The notes under the pieces are model-generated. The model was not told the origin of the DNA, ran no database searches, and saw nothing but the letters and a program-made list of their open reading frames with translations. The position numbers and the translations under genes are program-made. Below are positions 10,477 to 22,798 of a stretch of DNA of 64,000 nucleotides, piece by piece (position 1 is the first letter of the stretch; each line of letters opens with the position of its first letter). The DNA is from Rhodosporidiobolus odoratus (Eukaryota; Basidiomycota; Microbotryomycetes; Sporidiobolales; Sporidiobolaceae): positions 372,001 through 436,000 of the forward strand of contig JAOANU010000007.1 in the NCBI GenBank assembly GCA_034387635.1, given 5' to 3'.

Positions 10477-12580
10477 ATGTCGATGCTGTCCAACTCTCTC
10501 CTTACCGGCTCGGCGCAGAAGCCGACCTACCGCGCTGTCGTCTTTGCCGGAAACGGCGTCGACCTCTTCCCTCTCGTAGAGCCGAGTGCCGACCTCACCT
10601 CCGACGAAGAGGACGCGCCCCCTCCAGGCACTCGCAGTCACGGCAGAGGACACGGTCAGACGAAAGCATTACTGCCAGTAGCTGGTCGCAAGATGGTAGA
10701 CTGGGTTCTCGACAGAGTCGAAGAGGCTGGCGTTGTCGGCATGTTTCTTCTCGTCCTTAGGCTACGAACTCAAGCACACTGACCTGCTTCCGCTCCGCAG
10801 ACATCCTTGTTCTGACTCCGCTGTCCATATGCAAGCCCCTCGCACATCACCTCCGGGCGAGGCGGTCTCAGCAAGTCTCTGCTGCTGGCGCAAGCAATGC
10901 CCCTCATGCGCATCCGACCGCGAAAATCGAACTCGAGGAGATTCCGGAAGATGTGGCAGGGAAGGGAACGGTCAGGGTACTGATGTGGGCAGCTGAGAAA
11001 GGGTTGATCACTGTAGGTTTTTCTCCTCACCTTCCGGTCCTCGTCCGCTCACCGCGCCTCGCTACAGACCGACTTTATCCTCCTACCATGCGACTTGCTT
11101 CTCTCTCCGGCCTCCCTCAACGCGCCTTCCATCTCCCTCGCTTCCCTCCTGGACCGCCATCGCACTGACGACAACCTCATGACAACCCTCTTCAGCGAGC
11201 GAGCCGCCGGCAATGTCCTTGCAGCGCGCAAAGATGGTCCCCCAGAGGTCCTGACTATCTACGATCGGGAAAGTGGGACATTATTAGACTTGCGGGAAAT
11301 GGACGAATACGATGATGATGAGGTTACGCTGCGAACGTCATTGCTGGCCAAGTGCGTTCCGTCCCTGCAGCTAGGTCCCTGGTACTAATCTTTGCCACGC
11401 AGGTACCCTGCGCCTGCCCTCGCGACGTCTCTCCTCCCCACCCAACTCTACATCTTCTCCTTCCTCCTCCTGCCCGTCCTCCGCTCCCCCGAGCACGCCC
11501 GACGACTGAAGCACATGGAGAATGTTCGTGAGCTCGTAGGATGGGTGTCTCGTCTTGCATGGCGAAAAGGTGGGCGGGAAGCACTGGGTGCAGCCTCAGC
11601 CGGAAAGGAAGAAGCGCTCGCCATGGGCCGGTCCTCGACTCAACCAGCACCCTCCCAATCCTCTCGCCGACAACCTGCACAGGCTTTTGAGGTGCACTCG
11701 CTTCCTCAGACTGGCGCAAACACCCCGGCTCTCGTTTCTCGCGCTTCGTGGCGACCTGAAGCAGGCGCGATGAGCCCGTCCTTTGCGGCAGTTACGGCCG
11801 GTATCGTTCCAGCTGGGTCGGGCGGCAAGAAGCAGAGTGCGGCACAGGCGAGAGCGGGCGCAGGTGGATGTAAGGTCGTTGTGTGGAGGGAGAAGGATGG
11901 CTTCGTGGCCCGGGGCAATACGGTATCAGGATGGGTCGAGATCAACCGAGCTGTACGCCTTCTGTTTCGTCCGCGTTTGCTCGCACTGTTTCAGCAAGAT
12001 TCACACGCTTTCCTGTTTGTGCAGGCTCTCCGCCTCCTCCCCCCTGCCCCGCCTGCGACAAACACCCCGTCAGGCGTCTTCATCTCCCCCGACTCCCTCG
12101 TCCACCCTTCTGTCCTCGCCAATATGGGCGAGAAGGTCGGCGTCAAGCGATGCATCATTGGCAGGAATTGCAGTATCGGCAAAGGGAGCAAGTTGACGAA
12201 TTGTGTCATCATGGAAAGCGCTGTTATCGGGGAAAAGTAAGCTCGTCTTCCCCCTTGCCTCTCCGCTGCGATTAGTGATTGATGGTCCCTCGTTTGACTG
12301 CAGCGTCAAACTCGACAATTGCGTCGTTTCGAATGGCGTGCAGATCCGGGATCGAGCTGCCCTCAAGGATTGCGAGATCGGGCGGGACGTGATTGTCGAC
12401 GCGGAGGGTACGTTCCTGCCTCACTCGCATTCCCTAAGCGAAAGCTGGCCAGCCACAGAGCATTGACTGACCGTGTTGTTCTTTCCCGTATGTTTTACCT
12501 TTTTCACGTGACTCTCCTTCGCCCCTCTTACCGGTACAGCTCAGCTCAAGGGGGAACAGCTCGTAGTGGAAGTGGATTAG
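10477..12580 (+). CDS. GCD1: Translation initiation factor eIF2B subunit gamma (GCD1/EIF2B3)
   Basis: Subunit of the cytosolic eIF2B complex, the guanine-nucleotide exchange factor for eIF2. The ATG at 10477 gives MSMLSNSLLTGSAQKP, then the nucleotidyltransferase-like N-terminal domain: YRAVVFAGNGVDLFPLVEP, TKALLPVAGRKMVDWVLDRV, and after splicing DFILLPCDLL. A low-complexity linker (Ser, Gln and Ala rich, about 11600-11870) is followed by a left-handed beta-helix with hexapeptide rhythm: GVKRCIIGRNCSIGKGSKL, NCVIMESAVIGEK, KLDNCVVSNGVQIRDRAAL, DCEIGRDVIVDA. This isoleucine-patch arrangement is typical of eIF2B gamma and epsilon; the lack of a C-terminal W2/HEAT domain favours gamma. It ends QLKGEQLVVEVD, stop at 12578. 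Several short introns; the last one joins in frame. Confidence 0.92.
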
Positions 12581-12863
12581 CTGCTGACGGAGTGCATTTA
12601 CATCGCCGTTGGACCGCAATACTTCTTTGCAAGACGACCGCGCGAGGTGTAGGTAAATACCTCAAAGTGCCTCCTCTCACTTTGCGGCGCGTCATGCGCC
12701 CAGTTAGGCGTCTACAGCACTTGCCAAACCTTGTGCTATTCATGCCCACTGCGCAAACGCGCTATCGAGGCGGGAGGCAGAATGTAGTTATAACATTACA
12801 CTTGATTAGCTTTGCTTTCGGTTCGCTCCCATCCACCCCGTTTACTCGCACCGCTTCGTAGGA

Positions 12864-15854
12864 ATGGCTCGAGGCAAAGCGAGCTCGTATGCTCGACCAG
12901 ATGTGGCCAGCAAAGGCCGGTTCGACCTCCGTGCGTTCTCTCTCTCGACACTTCCTGCCGTGGAATTTAGGGTTGCTTGTCATGGCTGTCTACAGCCAAG
13001 CCGACGCCATGGGGAAGGTCCGGCGGCGGTGGAACGAGTCACAGGCGCCCTGTCTTGCTGTCCAGCCTTCGCGCAAGCCTAGCGAAGCGGAATAGTCGGA
13101 GACCAGAGGATGCGAATTAAAGGGTCGGGAAGGCAGTTCAGCGAATGCAGCAACAGGCGCTGAGCGCTCCTTCACACACGTCGTATGAGTGACGACTGAT
13201 CTTTGCAAGCGGCTTCGCAGTCAACCTCGACGCCGCTCATTCCGAATCTGAAGAAGAACTTCCTCCTCCCGCCGCCACTCTTTCTTCCGCTACTGCAACA
13301 CCCTCTAAGAAGGCCCTCGCTCGTCAGCGCCAGAAGCTACGTAAGAAGAACTCGCATGTGTACCTGGGCGGGAATGGGGAGGGTGCCGAGGAAAGCGATG
13401 CGTCCTTTGGCGGCCCATCTTCTTCGGCCATCCCACCCGTACCCTCTCTGCCCAACAAGGAGGACTTGGAAGGGGCATTCGACGGTGCAGCGGAAAGTGT
13501 CATGAACAAGGCGGCGGAGGTTACCGAGACTGTCTTCCAGAACGCACCTGCGGCAGTGCAGGAAAAGGCGCCTCTTGGCAAGCAGAATCACCAGACTGAG
13601 GAGGTCAAGCAGCGCGCTTCGGCAAAGTCGCCGCAGCCTCAGGAACTCGAGCCCTTGCAGGTGGCGCAACCGGAGGAATTGCCGACTAGCGCGCCGTTTG
13701 TGCCAGCGAGCACCAGTGCGGAACGTCCTCCCGCCCCGGCATCGGTCTCGAGCTCGGATGGCGAGTCGCAAGGAGGGTATGACGACGATGAGGATGACGA
13801 GGAGGAGGTAGACGAGGAGGAACAGAAGGAGGACCGTCAAGAACCTGCTCTCGCCGTTTCCCCCAACTCCGCCTCCCCGAAATCCGCTTCTCCGCGTCCT
13901 GCCTCTCCTATGCTCATCGGTGAAAAGCCCAAGGAGGCTTACACCGGCGCCGACCACGACCCGAACAAGAAAATCAAGGCTATCATTCAGCGGACAGTCT
14001 GGGGTGTGGTGATGGCGGGTGGTGCGATCGGTCTTGTCGCCATGGGCCACGTCTACGTCGTTGCGTTGGTCTTCCTCGTCCAAGCGGTCGTTTTCAAAGA
14101 GCTCACGGGGCTGTTCGATGCGGGATACTCGGGCGCCCACGTTGGTGAGGAGGGCAAGATGGTGAGGACCCCGGAAAAGGAGGCTAAGCGGAAAGACCGC
14201 AAGGAGGAGCGAGAGAGGTGGAGCAGGAGGATGGCCTGGTATGTGGAACCTGCTCTCCATAGTCTCGAATCTCCGCCAACCTGACTTCGAGTCGGCTTTT
14301 TCCGCACAGGTACTTCTTCGCCGTGACGAACTATTACTTGTACGGCGAGAGCTTGATCTACTACTTCAAGCACATCCTCACGCTCCAGGCGTCATTCTTG
14401 CCGACCGCGTACTCGTTCGCCCAGCACCATCGTCTCATCTCGTTCGGGCTGTACACGATCGGTAATCACTTTCTCTCGCCCTCTCTTTCTCGTCTTCCCA
14501 TGTTGATCAATGTTCCCGCAGGCTTCGTCTCCTTCGTCGCCACGCTCTCGCGCACATCTCTTCGCCGGCAATTCGGTCTCTTCGGATGGATCCATATGAG
14601 CCTCCTTCTCATCGTCGTCTCGAGCCACTTCATCGTCAACAACGTCCTCGAAGGCATGATCTGGTTCTGGGTACCCGCCAGTCTAGTCATCATCAACGAC
14701 GTGGCAGCCTACGTTTGCGGTTCGTGACACCCCCTCCCCTGCTCCATGTTCCGTTCCCATCTCTCGAGTCGCAGCTAGTTTTGACTTTGGTTGTATCCAG
14801 GCATGCTCTTCGGTCGTCACCAGCTAATCAAGCTCAGTCCCAAAAAAACCGTCGAAGGATTCGTCGGCGCGTTCTTCGTGACCATCCTGTTCGCCGTCGC
14901 GGTTTGTCCCCATTCGGCCTGCTCTTCGCCCTGATTGGCAGCTGACTTTCCTGTTCTTCTCCATCGTCTCCTGGTATCAGTGGAGCACTCTCTTCATGCG
15001 CTTCAACTACATGATCTGCCCGGCGCAGGATCTCTCGACGAATGTGTTCTCGGACATTCGGTGCACCCCGAACCAGGTCTTCCAATGGCGCGAGTTCCCT
15101 ATCCCGGCGTCGGTGACGGCTGCTCTTGTGCCTTTCGTACGTGCTGTCCCTCTATACTCACTTCTGGCAGCGGTCACTTTCCGCTAGCGGGCGTAGAGCA
15201 TCTTCCGCTTCGCCTTCATTCCTCCATCTCCGTTTCTATGCTGGCTCGTCATTGTCCGCATCTTTGCCACCACCCATTCCTTGCTAACATCTTACGACTT
15301 CTCTCGATTCCCTGCTGTGCAGCTCCGCCACCGTGTCACTACGATCCCCTGGGCGCCGTTCCAGCTTCACTCGATTGTGCTCGCCTCCTTCGCCTCCCTC
15401 GTTGCGCCTTTCGGAGGATTCTTCGCGAGTGGCTTCAAGCGCGCTTTCAACATCAAGGACTTTGGCGACTCTATTCCAGGTGAGTTTCTGGTGTTCCTTG
15501 TTTTTGGCCTTTCCTTCCTCCTTCGCTGATGATCTCCTCACCAACAGGACACGGCGGCATGACGGACAGGATGGACTGCCAATTTTTGATGGGACTCTTC
15601 AGTTACGTGTAAGTCTCCGCACCATTGCTCCGCCTACATGCTTGTCATTCTTCTGGGATTTTCGATTTTCCTTTTCCTCACACTTGAGTTCCTGTAGGTA
15701 CTACGCCTCGCTCGTACGCGAGACACATGTCACACCGCAGAGTGTCCTCGCCACTGTCGTCACTCACCTGACGACAGAGCAACAAGTCGAACTTGCGAAG
15801 GAAATTGGCAAGCTCCTCGCTCAAAAGGGTGTGAAAGCCGTCAAGCCTTGGTAA
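12864..15854 (+). CDS. CDS1: Phosphatidate cytidylyltransferase (CDP-diacylglycerol synthase)
   Basis: Makes CDP-diacylglycerol from phosphatidic acid and CTP, the branch point to phosphatidylinositol, phosphatidylserine and cardiolipin; an integral ER membrane enzyme. A long hydrophilic acidic N-terminal region (13220-13960, poly-Asp/Glu tract) precedes several hydrophobic segments. Signatures: [15 protein letters not shown] and the family pattern [14 protein letters not shown]...[11 protein letters not shown] (about 15430-15580). The C-terminus is KGVKAVKPW, stop at 15852. The start is inferred: ATG 12864 opens a 67-nt exon ending in a GTGCGT donor at 12931, in phase with the acceptor at 13220. 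That first intron would be 290 nt, long for this genome, so an extra small exon may be missed. The catalytic body is certain. Confidence 0.93.
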
Positions 15855-17659
15855 TCCACGATCTACCGCTGTGCCATATAAAATCTTTCCCCTCTCTTCA
15901 TCCATCATCCTACCCGTTCCAACAGCTAGATTACACAGTGTTATTCGTTCTCTGCCTTACACTTCGTGGTAATAGGCAGTAATTCCTTTGAACGCAACTT
16001 GCGTGTCCGCGACAGATGCATCTTACTGAATCAGTACATGATTGAGAACGAAAGTGAAATCTACGGCAGCTAGTCTGAAAAGGGGATAATTCCGTTCCTC
16101 ACACCGCTTGATGCGGGACTGGCGCGGCAACGGCTCTCTGGCTGTACCTGGCTGTACGACGTTGGATGTACGAGCCCGTCGCCGGCTTTGCTGCCGTCCC
16201 CGCATTGCGAGGTAGTGAGAGAAGAAACTATGCCATGGCAAGAGTCGGGCTGACGCTAGATGCGGAATGCGCCGCTGTTTGACTGGATCCCTCTGCGCAA
16301 AAATGGCTCTCAATGGGATTCAAGTTGTGGGCACCGGCAGGCCAGAATGCCGGTCTGTCGATCAGGAGGATCCCTCTTTTACCCTCGGGAACCTCATGGT
16401 GCAGGCTACTGTCACTTCAGGAGAAGCTGGCGTCTTCTGATGCTCTTCAGTCCCAAGAAAAGAACCTGAGCAGTAACCACAGGGTGGTACACAGACACTG
16501 GGGTGGCTATCACGGGAAAAGCACAAGGGAGGATAGAAAGGACAGCTGGCAAGCTCGAAACGCCTGTTAACCCCTGCTCAAAGTCTTGTCTAAGGATTGC
16601 AGATTGTCAGTTTAACCACTGATGGCACGAATTAAGCTACGGGTGTATTGAACACACAATGAAAGAGAAGACAATCCCAATTGAGAAGGTCAGAAAATGA
16701 GAAGCTTGCGCAAATCGTGATTGTAGGCCACCTCGTACTTGATAGCTATGCCTAGCGGCGGCAGATGCAGCAATTCACTCGCCCATGGGAACGCGCGAGC
16801 TCACTGCACAGTGGGCTGCTCTTGTTCACTGCATACGGATGGTAGCCACATCTTTTCCCTTTGGCATCGGATGCATCATTCCTTGGGTGGTCATTGTGTG
16901 CACAGTAACAAAACGATCGATCAAAAGGCCAGGCCGTTGTTTGCTTCCCAATGCGCCGCCTTTTCTCTTCAGTTTTCCTTGACTTTCTTTTTTTCGCAAT
17001 CGCCTGCTGCAGTGTCTTCAGGGCGAGGTGGCATGTACGGTGGCAGATCACCTGTAGCAATAGCTAGGTGTGCGTATCCCACCTGTCGCCTAGGCTCACC
17101 TCTTGCTGCTTGCGTTGGCCAACTCATGCTTCCATTCTGGCTTCCAAACTCTCTAAGGTGCAAACAGACCGCTGGCCTCCAGTGAGAAGTGAGCATCGCC
17201 GTGCGAGTCGTGCCTTGTCTTGTCGAAGCAAGCGCACCGTTGAGCAGTCTCGATCGGCAACCTCGCTTGACCCTCGCGAACTCAGCTATTGCTTTCCTGC
17301 TTGTTCCCCGTTGCTTTACGCTGTGACCGATGCAGAAAAACATAAGGAACGGCTTCGCGTTGACAACAAATATTGACAACAAATAAAGGCTACATGCAGT
17401 AATAGACCAATGCGGAAGGTAACGAGGGAATCAAGCGGCAAACCGATATGTAACGAAGTGAGGGGGAGGACAACACGAATGGCACGACGGATGGAAGGCT
17501 GCGGCACTGCCCAGCAGAAGGGAGACGATTGTTTGAGCCAGAGACAAAGGTATGTGCATGGGGAAAGGGGGAGGGTATGTCATGAAAAGGGGTAAGAAGG
17601 GCATTAGAGGGTCGTCAGGTAGGAAGTTGGCGTCGGAATAGCGTAAAACAAAGTATCGT
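15855..17659. other. 1.8-kb stretch with no gene seen
   Basis: Between the convergent ends of CDP-DAG synthase (+) and the kinase (-). Open frames reach about 150 codons but show no family motif, no splice pattern resembling the neighbours and many Cys/His/Ser residues as in random frames. A perfect tandem 13-bp duplication sits at 17360-17385. Confidence 0.5.
17360..17385. repeat. Perfect tandem duplication of 13 bp
   Basis: Unit ttgacaacaaata occurs twice without spacing, in non-coding AT-richer sequence. Probably a simple slippage duplication; no function is proposed. Confidence 0.85.
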
Positions 17660-19556
17660 CTAGGCGCAGCGAGCCCACACCTCGCTCAGCCACGGGTGGC
17701 GGCGCACCTGAGAAATGGTGAAGCGGCGAGAGATGTCGACGTCGAGGCAGCAGCGCATGAGGTGCTCGACGTCGGGGTTCAGGCGGATCTTGGGACGCGA
17801 GATGCGCCCAGCCTTGGCGGCCTCGGCATCGGAGAAGGGGCACTCGCCAGTGACGAGGATCGAAAGGAGGACGCCGAGCGACCAAATTTCGGAAGACGGA
17901 GCTTGGTACGGCTCGCCGCGAAGGATCTCCGAAGAGGCGAAGGAGGTGGTACCGTGGAAGCGAGTGTAGAAGGGTGCTGGCTGACGAGGATCGTAGATGA
18001 CGGCGGAACCAAAGTCGATGAGCTTGACCCGGAAGTCGGAATCGACCACCTGCTCGGAGAAACCGCATCAGAACAAGTACTGGCAGCGGAGGGGGGATCG
18101 CAGCGCACCAGGTTCTCGTCCTTAACATCGCGATGAACCTATTTGGAGGAGAAGAAAAGAAGGGGACGTTAGCCGATGCAACGGGCAGTAGCGGGAGGGA
18201 AGAAAAGGGAAAAACAGAAAAAGGCTTACAATTCCCATCTGTCCGAGAGCATAGATGATCTCGACGACTTGCGCAAAGACATACTTGGCGGTCGCCTCGT
18301 CCAAGCGGGAGTGCTCCTCGATGCATTCGAAGAGGTCGCAAGAACTACGACGCTCCATCGGTGCGGGGCGAGGCGGTATCAAGCTCGAGGGCGAACGAGG
18401 GGCCGGGTAAGAGGCAGTGACGGGAGAGGACATCGGGGAAGCGGTGAGAGGGGCGTCGGTCAGGCGGGGAAGAGAGGAAGAAAGAGTAGGTTGCATCGAA
18501 GTGGAGGCGAGGGCGGGAAGGTCGGCCGGCCCCGACACAGCGTTCTTCTCCTTCTCGGGTGACTGCCAGGGAGTCCCGTGGTGCTCCATGATCTGCAGAG
18601 GCGCCAGGACAAGAGCATCAGTCATGGTCGACAGGGACGAGAGGAGAAATCGAACACACGAGGTAGAAGTACTTCTCGTCCTCGAATAGGTCGATGAATG
18701 CGACGACGCCCTCGTGACGAATGCTGCGGAGGACGAACGCCTCCATCGGGATGAGCTTCGGGCCTGGCGGCTGGATGAGACCAGGTTGTTCTCCCCACGA
18801 GCGTGACTTGACCCATGCGTGGGAAGGAATCTTGGCGCGCTCGATGAATTTGACGGCGACGGATAAATTGTCGATGTTGCGCTCAGCGCGTACGACGAAC
18901 CCGAAACCACCGGAACCGAGTTCTTCGCAAAGGGTGTAAGAGGAAGCGAAGAGAGGGTGCAGGCGGTGATGGAGGAGAGCACGACCAGAGACGGTGCTGG
19001 GCTTGGGAGGAAGAGCGGGGGCAGGAGTGGGAGAGGGAGGGAGGTCGACCGAAGGGAGAAGAGCGGAATAGTCTTGGTAAGGAGGGGTGAGTGGCGGCGT
19101 CAAGGGCATTACCGGCGACTGCAACCCCTTGCCTTTGCCCTTCTTCGACAGCAGTCCCGTAGAAGGCGACGTATCCAACATGAGCGGGCTGAGTGACCGA
19201 GAGCTGCTGGCGAGCATAGTTCGGGACATCGGCGGAGTGGCGAAGGCGTCCTTCATTTCCGCATCGCCCGACGTCGACGAGGTGAGAAAGGGGAAAGGCG
19301 ACGGGTTATTGGGCGTAGAAGGTGTATTGGGTGCCGTGAAGAGATGGGCAGAACGCGGCGTTGAGGCGAACGGAGATGCGGGCAAGGCCTGAGCGAGACG
19401 AGCGGAAGAAGGCGGGATGGACATCGGCGTAGGCTGTGCTGGAGTGAGGACCATCGAGGCGGGTCGGACCTTCTCGGGGCGGGAGGAAGAAAAGCTAGCG
19501 GAAGGGGTGATGAAGGCGAGGGGTTGCCGGACGGCGGTCGAGACGTAGGCGTCCAT
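17660..19556 (-). CDS. Serine/threonine protein kinase, PAS-kinase/PIM-like catalytic domain
   Basis: Cytosolic Ser/Thr kinase. The true ATG is at 19556 (MDAYVSTAV); an apparent earlier start is a TTG. About 190 residues of Ser/Pro-rich N-terminus lack a visible PAS domain. The kinase domain starts LGSGGFGFVVRA (Gly loop) and has VAVKFIERAKI (catalytic Lys) and FVLRSIRHEGVVAFIDLFED. Between the hinge (IMEHHGTPW) and DLFECIEEHSRL lies an insertion of about 90 low-complexity residues. Then VHRDVKDENLVV (catalytic loop), KLIDFGSAV (DFG), FHGTTSFASSEIL and SSEIWSLGVLLSILVTGECP follow, ending HPWLSEVWARCA, stop at 17660. 'HRD-K-DEN' and 'DLFECIE' are typical of PASK/Psk and PIM kinases. All catalytic residues are present, so it should be active. 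Confidence 0.87.
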
Positions 19557-22500
19557 GTTCAAGCGCTGCGTGGCGGTGGCAAATGACGACGACGATGTAC
19601 AAGGAAGGTCAGCTTCAGAAGACCTTGTCGAGACAAGGAAGGAGATGAACGTACGAGATGAGCAAAGGAGGAAAGGAAAGGTGCCAAGTCGAGGGATATC
19701 GGCCGCGGAGTGGGAGAATCTCGTGGAGCTGGTGATGGAGAGGAAGAAGATGAAGAGAGGAAAGAGACGGGCAAGACCATTAAATCAGCTTGAGAGACAC
19801 GGAGCAGGGCAAGGGGGAATAAGAAGGCATGAGGGAGGAGCTTCAAGCGCTTGACAACTTACTTGGCAGGGAAATGCACTGGTTACAATGCGATTCAGAT
19901 CGTGGCCGTCGCTGTAATGGAACTAGATGCGCGGCGAGAAGCGCAGGAATGGAGCCAGGCGGATTCGAAACGCAGGACGGTCTGGGTCGAAATTGCAGGA
20001 CTACAGGATGAGAATGATTCCTGCAGGATTTGAGGAAGAAGCGAAGGGTTGTCAGCGTGGCCTCCTTCATTAAATGCCAGTCTCTGTGCATGAGCTTGCA
20101 CTCGTTCACCCGCATGTGGCGAGTCCTCCATCTTCCGGAGCCGGGGAGGAAGAGGACCCGTCGGTCTCTGACCTGGGACGCGAGCCCGGCGCAGCCGGCG
20201 CCATCGCGAGCGTAGCAGAAGCCTTGCACCTGCGCCCCGAGACGTGAGGAATGACAACGTTGTGCTCACCTCGATGTACGCAAAACGAGGCAAAATACCG
20301 ATGTAGTTGCGATGTGGGGTTGGCGGCGTTCCGAGGCAAGTTCGTCCTGCAAGTCGTTTCAGGCGAATGCGACGTCCTGTATGTACGCTGCTACCGAGAA
20401 GCGAGAGTTTGGGCTACCGGTAACCGTGATGATGAGAAAGGACTTTGAAATCGGTCGAGATGCGATATGGGGTGCTCGGGCAGTCTGCGGGCGAAGTGGG
20501 CAACACGTAACAATGATGCCCCGGCGAGGAACTTGATCGTCTAGCCGAGATACAAGCCGGTAAGGACGCGGTTGAGAAGGTCAACAAAGTGAGGACAGTC
20601 TTATAGGTGAACGACGAGGTGCGAGGCAGGAAAGGAAGGAGAAGAGCGCACGTCTCTACCAGATGGCACGGCTCGAGCGAACGGCGAGATTGGAGTCCAG
20701 ATGAGTCGCTCGTGAGCCAGAAGTCGCTCCGAGAGAAACGCAGCCTCGCCGTCAACTTTGTTTGAATTCCCCGCTCGTCTCGACGCGTCGTCCCTGAAAC
20801 CGTGTTCCGCCCGCCTTATCGTCCGACACGCGGCGAAAGCTTCGCTAGGTCCCGGACCTAGCGGAATCCTCTAGTTCTTCCAGTCTGATTGGCAATCCCA
20901 TTACTTCCTGCACGGCCTGCACGCTCCGCCTCTTCATCGACCTGCAATCGTCCGTGCTGCCGCTGGTGCGCAGGCCAGCTCCTCAGCGCGGGAATATCTG
21001 GGCGAGCTGATTGCGAACCGCGAGCGCCGTGGAACAGCGTGAACGGAGAGCAGTCGAGGCTGCTGGCCGAGGGCCGCCGGCGGTTGCCGGTAAGGCAATT
21101 GCGCAAGTTTGACCTGAACAAGAGTGTGCACGAAGCTTTGCGATGAAGTCTCTTATAAGGTAGGCTGCATCGCAACACAGCGCTTGCCATTGCGAGAAAA
21201 GAGAACACATAGCGGCAAATGCTTACAGCGCATGGAAGGCAGCGAAGTACATTGGACTCCTGTTGTCCCTAGCCGTGTCAGCCAAGCTACTGCGGTGGGA
21301 AGCTGGACATCGACGCGGGCAGAAGAGAGGGAGGAAAGAATCTCTCCACTACCAGCACTCGCCTGCACTTCCGCAGGCTCGCGTGCGATGCCTCCACTTC
21401 ACGCAAGGTGCCCACCACTGTAGATGCAAGGGCAGAGAGCATGAATAGATGCTGGGTCGAGTTGGGCGCCGCGGACAACGCGCTTGCGGGGGTCGAGACC
21501 AGCCGATGTGATTAGACGTATGTGCAGCGGTACATCGGCGCGGACATAGCTGACAGCCCGAATGGCGATAGAGGTGAAAGCTGAGCTCTCTGAGCAGCGC
21601 TGGTCGATGCACCCAGAGTGTGCCGCGGTGACAAGGTGCATCGAGGCGAAAACGGCGGGCTCTTGCTCGAAGGTAGAGCAGCAGGCGGGTCATTGGGAGC
21701 TGGTAAAGACGATAGGAGAGAGAAGGTGAAGCTCTGTGTGCATGGATCCGAGTTAATATGAGCGGACCCTATCTTGAGAGCGCGAACGAGAGCGCCTTGG
21801 GGGAGGGGGGGCGCCTTGTTTCGCCGAGGGCTGAAGGCTCTAGCTAACCTCGTCAGCGAAATTACGGCCTGTCCCCCCAGCTTGGAAATACAGCTTCACG
21901 CTTGTAACCTCCGCGCCTTAGCTCCATCGTCAGCAGCTGTGACAGAAAGTTGAGCCCTTTCACCCTCCATCGCATCACGACTCTTCGATCTCCTGTTCAA
22001 CCACATGAGTGCTGCTCCAAAGTTGACCACTCGCCCTACGGCAGTCCGCATGCAACACTGAAAGCGACTCACCTCCATCCAGCCTTACGTCGAACAACCA
22101 ATATCAATCCCCTCGAACGCAGATTAGACCGACGCCGACGACGGTGGTAGATGTCTGGACGAGAGTCGGGCTTTGAGGGTGTGTAAGCGTGCTGCTATGC
22201 TGATTAGACTTGCTCCACTGTCTAGCTGTGCGGTATGAGGACGACATATGTTGCGCCTCGCATCGAATCGCTCGCTCGCACCTCCAAAACAACAGCGAGC
22301 AAAAAAGGCTTCAGCCGGGAGACGGGCGCCAAGCACCTAGGGGCTTTCTTGTACTGTACTCGTAACCGTATCCTACTGAGCCTGTAGTTCTGAGTGGCAC
22401 ATTCTGGCCCATTGCCCCAGTCGCTGTCTACTTCGGAGGCCAGGGCTCCTCTTCCGAAGCACCTTCCCTAGTCTTCTCGCCTTTCACTTCCGCCTCCTCC

Positions 22501-22798
22501 GTTGCGCGTACCACAGCGGAGTACCTCGGCACGATGCAGGATGCAACTAGCGGAAATCAGGAACAACAAGTGAGGGTGCAATGGTGCGTCTTTCCATCTC
22601 CTTTTGCCCTCTTCCGCCTTCACCTCTTCCGCGGCATGGCTACTCTGGTCGCATCGTCTCAGTGCAAGCTGTTCTGCGCGATTGGGCCACTCCGAGGGGG
22701 CAAGAAGGCCGTGATGGCGGGCATCGTAGGTCAACTCGAGTTGACAGAGCCGACGGTGGAAGCGAACAGCACGTGAAGTCGGAAAGGATCAGTCCGTC
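19557..22798. other. 3.2-kb region without a convincing gene
   Basis: Lies upstream of the kinase (-) and of the HSF-type gene (+), so it should contain both promoters. I read all frames: they are short (under about 140 codons), without signal peptides, domains or exon chains that join in frame. Several kinase-like-sounding basic frames near 19.6 kb are only antisense or leader sequence. This is the largest gene-free stretch in an otherwise dense window. Confidence 0.45.

Noticed and set aside
19557..19562. Kinase start at 19562
   Set aside because: That codon is TTG on the minus strand; the first ATG is at 19556.
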